From an uncultured Comamonadaceae bacterium (lineage in GTDB: Bacteria > Pseudomonadota > Gammaproteobacteria > Burkholderiales > Burkholderiaceae): a stretch of 5,512 bases of DNA. Position 1 is the stretch's first letter. Each line of letters starts with the position of its first letter. Below, one piece after another: positions 1-5,373 of the stretch. The DNA lies in assembly GCA_946482115.1 (NCBI GenBank), contig CAMLQP010000200.1:1-5512 (forward strand), written 5' to 3'. Both the position numbers and the translations under genes were made by a program. Under the pieces are notes generated by a model, which was given only the letters and a program-made list of their open reading frames with translations, searched no databases and was not told where the DNA came from.

Positions 1-158
1 ACCAGGGAGAAATGGCCATCCTGCTGTGCGAGCAGTACTACGACTTTGCGCAGGAACTGGCCGATGAGTACCTGGTGATGGAACGCGGCGAGGTCATCGC
101 CCGCGGGCCAGGTAGCGAGATGGAAGCCAAGGGCATTCGCAACCTCGTGGCGATTTAA
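1..158 (+). CDS. urtE: Urea ABC transporter ATP-binding protein UrtE, C-terminal end (partial)
   Basis: Only the last 51 residues are present, read in the frame beginning at base 3 and ending at a TAA at 156-158; the 5' part lies outside the window. UrtE is one of the two cytoplasmic ATPases that power the UrtABCDE urea importer. The fragment begins just before the switch (H-loop) region, which reads ILLCEQYYDFA. The Glu-Gln in place of the usual His is typical of UrtE and the related LivF branch. It continues with ELADEYLVMERGEVIARG and a G-x-E-M-E segment, and ends in LVAI, the tail I associate with UrtE. Walker A, signature and Walker B lie upstream and cannot be checked. The main alternative is LivF (branched-chain amino acids), but the YYDFA and EME features favour UrtE. 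No urease gene follows on this side; the next gene is convergent. Confidence 0.85.
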   Translation, partial: QGEMAILLCEQYYDFAQELADEYLVMERGEVIARGPGSEMEAKGIRNLVAI

Positions 159-190
159 GACCGCACCCCCTGAGTCGCCTGCGGCGCCTT

Positions 191-217
191 CCCCCTCTCT
201 TGCTGCGTGGGAGGGGG
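191..217. terminator. Candidate hairpin between convergent genes (CCCCCTC/GAGGGGG)
   Basis: CCCCCTC at 191-197 pairs perfectly with GAGGGGG at 211-217 around a 13-base loop. The stem is GC-rich and lies 32 bases after the urtE stop. No T-tract follows on either strand, so intrinsic termination is uncertain; it could also serve as a 3' end-protecting stem for urt mRNA. Confidence 0.35.
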
Positions 218-218
218 A

Positions 219-257
219 TGCACCCGGTGGCCTGGAGAAGCCAGTTCCGCGGGTGCA
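219..257. terminator. Candidate hairpin, 8-base stem TGCACCCG/CGGGTGCA
   Basis: TGCACCCG at 219-226 is perfectly complementary to CGGGTGCA at 250-257. The 23-base interior can form a smaller stem, CTGG at 232-235 with CCAG at 241-244. It lies between the convergent ends of urtE and the LysR gene and would be transcribed from either side. It lacks a T-run. Its last base is shared with the next hairpin, so the two cannot both form completely. Confidence 0.35.
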
Positions 258-276
258 CTGGCGAGGGCGTGCCAGT
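257..276. terminator. Candidate hairpin ACTGGC/GCCAGT next to the LysR stop codon
   Basis: ACTGGC at 257-262 pairs with GCCAGT at 271-276 around an 8-base loop. On the plus strand it runs into TTT (276-278), a minimal U-tract, so it may help stop transcription arriving from urtE. On the minus strand it begins one base beyond the LysR stop codon. The stem is only six pairs long. Confidence 0.35.
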
Positions 277-277
277 T

Positions 278-1198
278 TCAGAGAGCTGAAGGCAATGCCA
301 CCGCGGGGGAAGGTGCTTCCATCGCCTCCACCAGCAGCCGGGTGAAAGTGTCATGCAACGGCGAAGCCGGTGCGTTGTTCACCGTGGCGATGCCCAGCTG
401 GTAGGCGATACGGGGCCTGAACGGGCGCGACGTGATCGCCTCGTACGGGCAGTGCTGCGCCAGCAAGGCGTTCACGATCGAGACCCCGAGCCCTTGGGCC
501 ACGTGGGCGCAGGCCTCGCTGATGGAGTGCACCTCCAGCGCCACGCGCGGCTGCACGCGCCGCTGGCGAAAGGCCATGTCGATGTCGTGGCGGATCTGCC
601 GCTGGCGCCCCAGCAGGATCAGGCTGACGTCGATCAGGTCGGTGGGGCTGACCTCCGCCAGGCCTTCGAGTGCATGGCCCCGGGGCATGATGCACACGGC
701 TTCGGAGTCCAGGCTGGCGCGGGTGCTCAGTCCCTGCATTTCCATGGGCAGGCGCACCAGGCCGATGTCCGCATCGCGGCTCAGCAGCGCGCGCTCCGTG
801 TCGTTGTACGAGCCTGACAGCACCTCCAGCACCACGTCCGGATGGGCCTGCATGAAGCGCTTGGCCAGCACCGGCATGAGCGTGGTGGCCAGCGTGCTGG
901 GCACCGCCACCTTCAGCAGGCGCCGCTTGAAGCCGCCCAGGCGCAACTGTTCGGCATGGCGGCGAAAGCACTGCGCCGAGTCCATCAGCACCTGTGCGTC
1001 GTGCAGCAGCGCATGGGCTTCGGCCGTGGGACTCAGGCGGCCTTTTTCGCGCACGAACAGACGCAGGGCCAGGTCTTCCTCCAGCTGCGCCAGCAAACGG
1101 CTGATCGCGGGTTGCGACAGCCCCATGCGCTCGGCCGCGCCGGTGGTGGAGCCGCTGAGCATGATGGCCTGGAAGGCCTCGAGTTGCTTGAAGTTCAT
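278..1198 (-). CDS. LysR-type transcriptional regulator, divergent from porin operon
   Basis: This 306-residue protein has the usual LysR-type length and order. Residues 1-60 form the winged helix-turn-helix, starting MNFKQLEAFQAI, with recognition segment GLSQPAISRLLAQLE at 26-40 and wing LFVREKGRLSPT. A linker helix follows, then an effector-binding domain from about residue 93 (LLKVAVPSTLATTLMPVL) to 293. The N-terminal region resembles the opine/lysine-regulator branch (NocR, OccR, LysR), a weak hint to an amino-acid-like or acidic inducer. The start was chosen because MNF begins the DNA-binding domain; the upstream stretch CTTTTCCACCCC has no Shine-Dalgarno match, so initiation may be weak. 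An in-frame extension to 1300 adds 34 residues unlike the family and was not used. It is transcribed away from the porin-receptor-hydrolase genes, the classic arrangement for a LysR protein controlling its neighbours and itself. The inducer is unknown. Confidence 0.92.
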   Translation of the reverse strand: MNFKQLEAFQAIMLSGSTTGAAERMGLSQPAISRLLAQLEEDLALRLFVREKGRLSPTAEAHALLHDAQVLMDSAQCFRRHAEQLRLGGFKRRLLKVAVPSTLATTLMPVLAKRFMQAHPDVVLEVLSGSYNDTERALLSRDADIGLVRLPMEMQGLSTRASLDSEAVCIMPRGHALEGLAEVSPTDLIDVSLILLGRQRQIRHDIDMAFRQRRVQPRVALEVHSISEACAHVAQGLGVSIVNALLAQHCPYEAITSRPFRPRIAYQLGIATVNNAPASPLHDTFTRLLVEAMEAPSPAVALPSAL

Positions 1199-1226
1199 GG
1201 GGTGGAAAAGGGGCAGACGTTCGGGT

Positions 1227-1247
1227 ATGCAGGCAGCCAGTCTGCAT
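1227..1247. promoter_or_regulatory. Candidate LysR-type operator: ATGCAG-N9-CTGCAT dyad
   Basis: ATGCAG at 1227-1232 is the perfect inverse of CTGCAT at 1242-1247, separated by nine bases. LysR-type regulators bind interrupted dyads of this general scale (T-N11-A, or ATC-N9-GAT as in nod boxes). It lies 29 bases upstream of the LysR start codon, a position suited to autorepression. A dyad this size can occur by chance, so this is only a candidate. Confidence 0.3.
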
Positions 1248-1283
1248 CTTTGCACTGCTCCCACGCCAGCGCAAACCTGCGGT

Positions 1284-1294
1284 CTATTGCATAG
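1284..1294. promoter_or_regulatory. Short palindrome CTAT-TGC-ATAG in the AT-richest part of the spacer
   Basis: CTAT (1284-1287) and ATAG (1291-1294) are inverse copies around TGC. It lies roughly 100 bases upstream of the porin start, where an activator half-site or promoter element would fit. It shares the TGCAT core with the 1242-1247 arm, which could mean the same protein binds both places. Support is limited to symmetry and position. Confidence 0.22.
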
Positions 1295-1296
1295 GG

Positions 1297-1319
1297 TCAT
1301 CAGCGTTCGTCATAGCGTT
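1297..1319 (+). repeat. Imperfect direct repeat TCATCAGCGTT / TCATAGCGTT
   Basis: TCATCAGCGTT at 1297-1307 recurs as TCATAGCGTT at 1310-1319, differing by one missing C. The repeat start points are 13 bases apart, a little over one helical turn. It sits directly beside the CTATTGCATAG palindrome and may be a paired regulator site. It could also be chance. Confidence 0.25.
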
Positions 1320-1382
1320 GTGGCCGAGCACCTCGCTCCACAGAATCGGCGGCGTCATCAGCCAACCTGGCACCACCCCTTC

Positions 1383-1388
1383 AAGGAG
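1383..1388 (+). promoter_or_regulatory. Ribosome binding site of the porin gene (AAGGAG)
   Basis: AAGGAG is a near-complete Shine-Dalgarno match, nine bases before the ATG at 1398. It fixes the porin start and excludes the much longer open frame that runs upstream across the LysR gene. Confidence 0.8.
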
Positions 1389-1397
1389 CAAGATTTC

Positions 1398-2411
1398 ATG
1401 AGGCGCTCATTTCCCTTCGCGCTGGCCGCCTGCGGCCTTTCCGTTTCGGCTGCTGGGCCCGCTGCCGCACAGGACCTGCAGGTCTATGGCCAGGTGCGGC
1501 TCACCGTCAACAATGTCAAGACCGGCAACGCCGGTTCTGTCACGGAAGAGCGCGACAACGCATCCCGCCTGGGCTTTCGCGGCAAGGAAGACCTGGGCGA
1601 TGGCCTGGCCGCCCTGTTCGGCCTGGAGATGGGGCTCGAAGCCGACTCCGGCGCCGCCACGACGCCAGCGTTTCGCAACAGCTATGCCGCCTTGCGCGGC
1701 AGCCTGGGCACGGTGGCGCTGGGGCGGCTCGACTCCGCCAACCCGACCGGCTCGCCGCTGTACTCGCAAGTCACGCGCATCACCTCTTTCGCCGCCAACG
1801 ATGCCGGGGCCACGGCCATCGGCACCTCCATCCTGAACGCGCGCAACCGCACGTCCAACGCCATCGGCTACCAAAGCCCCACCTGGGGCGGCGTCAACCT
1901 GCGGGCGCGCTACTACCTGCGCGGCGATGCCAAGACGCCCGAGCAGGAAAACGGAGCCAAGTCGCTGGACCTGGGCCTCAACTATGCCGACGGGCCCTGG
2001 TCGGCAGGCATCGGCTACGGCAAGGACACGCGCCCGGGTGGACTGCTGGCCAACGAGTTCTCCAGCAAATGGCAGGCCGGCGTGCGCTACGACTTCGGCG
2101 CGATCGAGCCCTATGTGCTGCTGGGCCGCGATACGTACGCCAGGACGTCGGCCACCACCCGCGCCGATGTGGACTACTGGCTGGTGGGCACCCGCTTTTC
2201 AGCTGGCCAGCACGCCATCGTGGTCAACGTGATGCAGCGCGATGTGCAGGCGTCGCTGCGCGGCCTGCGCAAGCGCCAGCAGGTAGCCTATACCTATGCC
2301 CTGTCCAAACGCACCGAGTTGCAGGCCTTCATCGACCGCGACGGCATCGATTCGAGCCGCAGCAATGTGTCCGTGCGCGCCATTGGCGCGGGAGTTCGCC
2401 ATGATTTCTGA
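1398..2411 (+). CDS. Gram-negative outer-membrane porin (Burkholderiales type)
   Basis: This 337-residue precursor has a signal peptide with basic n-region MRR, a hydrophobic core and AAA before a likely cleavage at residue 24/25, leaving a mature start near QDLQVYG. Family marks follow: a first strand LQVYGQVRLTV (27-37), SRLGFRGKEDLGDGLAALFGLE (56-77, the strongly conserved porin block), RNSYAALRGSLGTVALGR (93-110, ahead of the pore-constricting third loop), RTSNAIGYQSP (151-161), and a C-terminal GVRHDF ending in the phenylalanine needed for outer-membrane insertion. This fits the 16-stranded trimeric porins of Omp32/Porin_4 type, which are typically anion-selective. Pore specificity cannot be read from the sequence. 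It is first in a likely operon with a periplasmic receptor and a hydrolase, so it may admit that pathway's substrate. The next gene starts inside its last codons. Confidence 0.92.
   Translation: MRRSFPFALAACGLSVSAAGPAAAQDLQVYGQVRLTVNNVKTGNAGSVTEERDNASRLGFRGKEDLGDGLAALFGLEMGLEADSGAATTPAFRNSYAALRGSLGTVALGRLDSANPTGSPLYSQVTRITSFAANDAGATAIGTSILNARNRTSNAIGYQSPTWGGVNLRARYYLRGDAKTPEQENGAKSLDLGLNYADGPWSAGIGYGKDTRPGGLLANEFSSKWQAGVRYDFGAIEPYVLLGRDTYARTSATTRADVDYWLVGTRFSAGQHAIVVNVMQRDVQASLRGLRKRQQVAYTYALSKRTELQAFIDRDGIDSSRSNVSVRAIGAGVRHDF
2390..2394 (+). promoter_or_regulatory. Ribosome binding site of the Bug receptor inside the porin gene (GGGAG)
   Basis: GGGAG lies within the porin coding sequence, six bases before the ATG at 2401. 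It supports that start over the next in-frame ATG at 2425, which lacks a comparable site, and it implies translational coupling to the porin. Confidence 0.65.
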
Positions 2412-3402
2412 TGACAAGCACCGCATGATTCCCTGGATGCCCCGCATGCCGCAAACGCTCGCGCTGTTGTGTTCCTTCATGCTGTGCCACCCGCTGATCG
2501 CGGGCGCGGCCGAGTTCCCCGAGAAGCCCGTGCGCATCGTGATTCCGTTTCCGGCAGGGGCAGCTGCGGACACGGCCATGCGTGTGGTGGCACGCAAGAT
2601 GTCGGACCAGTGGCGGCAGCCTGTCGTCATCGACAACCGGCCCGGTGCGCACGGCTTCCAGGCGGTCTCCTCGGCGCCGGCCGACGGGTACACGCTGCTG
2701 ATGGGCGCAGGTTCCGGCATGGTGACGGCGCCGCTGCTGTCCAGCAAGCTCACGTACAACCCGTCGCGCGACTTCGTGCCAGTGGGGCGGGTGGTGGTCA
2801 ACGTGCCCATCCTCACCACGCACCCGAGCCTGCAGGTTCGCACGGTGCAGGAGCTTATCGAGCTGGCACGCAAGAACCCCGGCGGCCTGAACTACAGCAC
2901 CAGTGGCAACGGTAGCCCGGGGCATTTGTCGATGGAGATGTTCCAGGCGGCCACTGGCACGCGCATGGTGCAGATCCCGTACAAGGGCGGCGGCCCGGCG
3001 GTGAACGAGCTGGCGGGCGGGCATGTGCAGCTGGGCATCAATGCAGTGCCCAGCGTGGCGGCTCATATCAAGGCGGGCAAGCTGGTGCCGCTGGCGGTGG
3101 CCAGCGCCAAGCGCTCGCGCGCCTTCCCGCAGGTGCCGACCATGGCCGAGGCGGGGCTCAAGGACTTCGAGTACGACATCTGGTACGCCCTGTTCGCCCC
3201 CACGGGCACGCCGGCGGATGCGGTGCAAAAAATCAGCAAGGTGCTGCGCGCATCGCTGGCCGACCCGGAGGTGACCGCCTCGCTGGTGGCGCAGGGTGCG
3301 GAGCCCGCGCCCACCACGCCGCAGGAGCTCGGCCGCTTCATCCAGGAAGACACGGCGCGCTGGGCCAAGCTGGTCAAGGACCGCAACCTCAAGCTCGACT
3401 GA
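2401..3402 (+). CDS. Bug-family (TctC-like) periplasmic solute-binding receptor
   Basis: This 333-residue protein has a long N-terminal leader: basic residues at 6-15, hydrophobic core TLALLCSFMLCHPLIAGAA, and likely cleavage near residue 36/37. The cysteines at 24 and 29 do not form a lipobox. The mature part carries the Bug hallmarks: FPEKPVRIVIPFPAG (39-53) with an Asp at 57, the first ligand-contact loop; PADGYTLLMG (93-102); LTYNPSRDFVPVG (117-129); IPYKGGGPA (192-200); PTMAEAG (246-252) and the C-terminal helical region. Family members are Venus-flytrap receptors that mostly bind carboxylated ligands such as citrate, glutamate, aspartate, nicotinate or aromatic acids. The usual PFxxGGxxD loop reads PFPAGAAAD, with Ala for the second Gly. 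It overlaps the porin by 11 bases and precedes the hydrolase by 13. No TctA/TctB permease genes are present, as is common for orphan Bug receptors. The ligand is unknown. The shorter start at 2425 is possible but less supported. Confidence 0.92.
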   Translation: MISDDKHRMIPWMPRMPQTLALLCSFMLCHPLIAGAAEFPEKPVRIVIPFPAGAAADTAMRVVARKMSDQWRQPVVIDNRPGAHGFQAVSSAPADGYTLLMGAGSGMVTAPLLSSKLTYNPSRDFVPVGRVVVNVPILTTHPSLQVRTVQELIELARKNPGGLNYSTSGNGSPGHLSMEMFQAATGTRMVQIPYKGGGPAVNELAGGHVQLGINAVPSVAAHIKAGKLVPLAVASAKRSRAFPQVPTMAEAGLKDFEYDIWYALFAPTGTPADAVQKISKVLRASLADPEVTASLVAQGAEPAPTTPQELGRFIQEDTARWAKLVKDRNLKLD

Positions 3403-3405
3403 GGC

Positions 3406-3409
3406 AGGA
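3406..3409 (+). promoter_or_regulatory. Ribosome binding site of the hydrolase gene (AGGA)
   Basis: AGGA is six bases before the ATG at 3416, in the 13-base gap after the receptor stop codon. It fixes the hydrolase start; the ATG codons at residues 4 and 5 are less well placed. Confidence 0.55.
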
Positions 3410-3415
3410 CCTTCC

Positions 3416-5326
3416 ATGACCACGATGATGAATCCAATGGCGCCGTCCGCTGCCCCGGCCGGTCTGGGCGGGGTGGTGCGGCACACCTGCCGGGTGCCCA
3501 TGCGCGACGGCGTGCACCTGGCCACCGATGTGTATCTGCCGGCCGGCCACACCGGCCACACCCGTCCCCTGCCGGTGCTGCTGGAGCGCACACCCTACGG
3601 CAAGGACGAGCCCACCCGGCGCGAGCGCACCGCCGCCAACCCCGCACCCCTGCGGCGCGGCGAGGTGGCCGAGCGGTTTGCCCGCGAGGGCTACGCGGTG
3701 GTGGTGCAGGACTGCCGGGGCCGCTTCGACTCCGAAGGGCAGTTCACCAAGTACCTGGGCGAAGCCCACGACGGCGCCGACACCATGGCCTGGATCGTGG
3801 CGCAGCCCTGGTGCAACGGCGCCGTGGGCACCTACGGCCTGTCGTACGCGGCACACACTCAGACGGCGCTGGCCAGCCAGCGGCCTGCCGGGCTCAAGGC
3901 CATGTTTCTCGAATGCGGCGGCTTTGCCAATGCCTACCGTGGCGGCATCCGCCATGGGGGTGCCTTCGAGCTCAAGCAGGCCGTGTGGGCCCTGCGCAAT
4001 GCGCGCAGCGGCAGCAACAGCCTGAGCGACGCCGCGCGCCAGGCGCTCGACCAGGCCGACATCGGCGATTGGTTCTTGCGCCTGCCCTGGACGCGCGGCG
4101 ACTCGCCGCTGCAGTGGGCGCCCGAGTACGAGGACTATCTCTTCGGCCAATGGGAGCGCGGCAGTTTCGATGACCACTGGCGCCAGCCCGAGCTGTATGC
4201 GGCAGGCCACTACGGCGCCTTCGAAGGCGTGGCCGTGATGCTGATGTGCGGCTGGTGGGACCCCTATGCGCAGACCACCACCGACAACTACCTCGGGCTC
4301 TCGCAGCGCGGGCAGGGCGACGTGCGCATGGTTCTGGGCCCCTGGACGCATGGCGAGCGCAGCGTGCCGTACGCGGGCGATGTGGACTTCGGCCGCGATG
4401 CGGTGCTGGATGGCACGCTTGCACCCGACTACGTGCACATGCGGCTCGCGTGGTTCAACCACTGGCTGCGCGGGCAGCCGCTGCCCGAGGGGCAGGACGA
4501 TGCCGTGCGCTACTTCCGCATGGGCGGGGGCACGGGGCGGCGCACGCCGCAAGGCAGGCTCGACCATGGCGGCGTCTGGCGCAGCGCGGCCCGCTGGCCT
4601 GTACCGGCGACCACGCTGGTGCCCTGGTACCTCGCGCCGGGCGGGCTGCTGTCGCAGTCCGTACCGCAGGCCGAGGCCCAGGCCGGTTTTTGCTTCGACC
4701 CCGCAAGGCCGGTACCCACCATCGGGGGCTCCGTCACCTCGGGCGAACCGCTGATGGTGGCCGGTGCCTACGACCAGCGCACGCACGACGGGCTGTTCGG
4801 TGCGCAGGCGCCGTTCGGGCCGCTGGCCGGCCGGGACGACGTGCTGGTGTTCCAGACGCCGCCGCTCGACAGCGATGTGGAGATCACCGGGCCGGTGACC
4901 ATCGTGCTGTGGGTGTCGTCCACCGCACCCGACACCGACTTCACGGCCAAGCTGATCGACCAGTACCCGCCCAGCGAGGACTACCCCGAGGGGTATGCGA
5001 TGAACCTGACCGACGGCATCCTTCGCTGCCGCTACCGCGACTCGTGGGAGCTGCCGGGGCTGATGGCGCCTGGCGAAGTGGTGGAGATCACCATCGAGCC
5101 CATGCCCACGTCCAACCTCTTCCGCCGGGGCCATCGGATACGGCTGGACATCTCGAGCAGCAACTTCCCGCGGTTCGACGTCAACCCCAACACCGGCGCT
5201 CCGGAGGGCAGTGCGGGGCCACGGGTGGTGGCGTTCAACACCGTGCACATGGGGCCGGGGCGTGCGTCCTGTGTGGTCTTGCCGATGCAGCCCATGGCGT
5301 CTGCCGAGGACTCCCCCGCGCGGTGA
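3416..5326 (+). CDS. CocE/NonD-family serine hydrolase (X-Pro dipeptidyl-peptidase S15 fold)
   Basis: This 636-residue protein has the three-part CocE layout. An alpha/beta-hydrolase core spans about 25-150 and 270-350, with a helical cap near 150-265 and a C-terminal jelly-roll domain of the X-Pro dipeptidyl-peptidase type from about 375. The catalytic residues can be placed by analogy with cocaine esterase: nucleophile Ser143 in GTYGLSYAAHTQ, Asp282 in CGWWDPYAQT, His312 in LGPWTHGE, and oxyanion-hole Tyr61 in ERTPYGKD. The conserved VVVQDCRGRFDSEGQF lies at 95-110. Known members cleave esters or amides (cocaine, glutaryl-7-ACA, alpha-amino acid esters, X-Pro peptides). The substrate here is unknown. 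No signal peptide is visible, so it probably acts in the cytoplasm. The nucleophile elbow has Ala146 where the family usually has Gly (G-x-S-Y-x-G). A tandem 9-base duplication encodes GHTGHT at 44-49. It is the last gene of the porin-receptor-hydrolase set. Confidence 0.92.
   Translation: MTTMMNPMAPSAAPAGLGGVVRHTCRVPMRDGVHLATDVYLPAGHTGHTRPLPVLLERTPYGKDEPTRRERTAANPAPLRRGEVAERFAREGYAVVVQDCRGRFDSEGQFTKYLGEAHDGADTMAWIVAQPWCNGAVGTYGLSYAAHTQTALASQRPAGLKAMFLECGGFANAYRGGIRHGGAFELKQAVWALRNARSGSNSLSDAARQALDQADIGDWFLRLPWTRGDSPLQWAPEYEDYLFGQWERGSFDDHWRQPELYAAGHYGAFEGVAVMLMCGWWDPYAQTTTDNYLGLSQRGQGDVRMVLGPWTHGERSVPYAGDVDFGRDAVLDGTLAPDYVHMRLAWFNHWLRGQPLPEGQDDAVRYFRMGGGTGRRTPQGRLDHGGVWRSAARWPVPATTLVPWYLAPGGLLSQSVPQAEAQAGFCFDPARPVPTIGGSVTSGEPLMVAGAYDQRTHDGLFGAQAPFGPLAGRDDVLVFQTPPLDSDVEITGPVTIVLWVSSTAPDTDFTAKLIDQYPPSEDYPEGYAMNLTDGILRCRYRDSWELPGLMAPGEVVEITIEPMPTSNLFRRGHRIRLDISSSNFPRFDVNPNTGAPEGSAGPRVVAFNTVHMGPGRASCVVLPMQPMASAEDSPAR
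3543..3560 (+). repeat. Tandem duplication of a 9-base unit (CCGGCCACA x2) in the hydrolase gene
   Basis: Two perfect adjacent copies of CCGGCCACA (3543-3551 and 3552-3560) encode Gly-His-Thr twice at residues 44-49. This is the loop between the first strands, where length varies among CocE proteins. The likely origin is replication slippage; the frame is kept. Confidence 0.6.
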
Positions 5327-5331
5327 CCCAG

Positions 5332-5373
5332 GGCGCCCGGGCGGCGGCTCAGCGGCGCGTCGCCGGGGGCGCC
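5332..5373. terminator. GC-rich inverted repeat between convergent hydrolase and PAP2 genes
   Basis: GGCGCCC at 5332-5338 is the perfect inverse of GGGCGCC at 5367-5373, and two further pairs (GG 5339-5340 with CC 5363-5364) can add across a 2-base bulge. It starts 6 bases after the hydrolase stop and covers the last codons of the PAP2 gene, so it could stop transcription in both directions. No T-tract is present, and the local sequence is so GC-rich that chance pairing is likely. Confidence 0.3.

Larger units (their letters stand above)
159..277. other. Convergent intergenic region with clustered inverted repeats
   Basis: This 119-base spacer separates the ends of urtE (plus) and the LysR gene (minus). 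I see no credible coding sequence in it. It holds three inverted repeats almost end to end: 191-217, 219-257 and 257-276, annotated separately. Such a position suits a bidirectional transcription terminator, although none of the hairpins has a good run of T residues on either strand. Confidence 0.5.
1199..1397. promoter_or_regulatory. Divergent control region between LysR gene and porin operon
   Basis: This 199-base gap must carry the promoters for the LysR gene (leftward) and the porin operon (rightward). It is visibly less GC-rich around 1284-1320, where promoter elements are most likely. Candidate sites in it are a 6-9-6 dyad at 1227-1247, a short palindrome CTATTGCATAG at 1284-1294, and a near direct repeat at 1297-1319, all listed separately. 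I could not identify a convincing -35/-10 pair on either strand. No small open reading frame with a ribosome site was seen. Confidence 0.6.

Noticed and set aside
1287..1315. TTGCAT at 1287-1292 and TCATAG at 1310-1315 as a -35/-10 pair for the porin operon
   Set aside because: The spacing of 17 bases is right but both hexamers match the consensus poorly, so I do not annotate a promoter there.
432..1397. In-frame upstream extension of the porin across the LysR gene
   Set aside because: The extra 322 residues are low-complexity Ser/Arg-rich sequence antisense to a clear LysR gene. The signal peptide and AAGGAG site fix the porin start at 1398.
2470..2487. Cysteines at residues 24 and 29 of the Bug receptor as a lipoprotein site
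   Set aside because: The residue before each Cys is Leu, which does not fit a lipobox; an ordinary signal peptide cleaved near residue 36/37 fits better.
2329..3591. A 420-residue minus-strand open frame opposite the Bug receptor
   Set aside because: Its composition is Arg/His-rich with no family features, and it overlaps a plus-strand gene with full Bug hallmarks.
3389..5248. A 619-residue open frame on the minus strand opposite the hydrolase gene
   Set aside because: It mirrors the hydrolase codon pattern of high-GC DNA, shows no recognisable domain and is rich in Arg, His and Ala. The plus-strand gene has clear catalytic motifs and a ribosome site.
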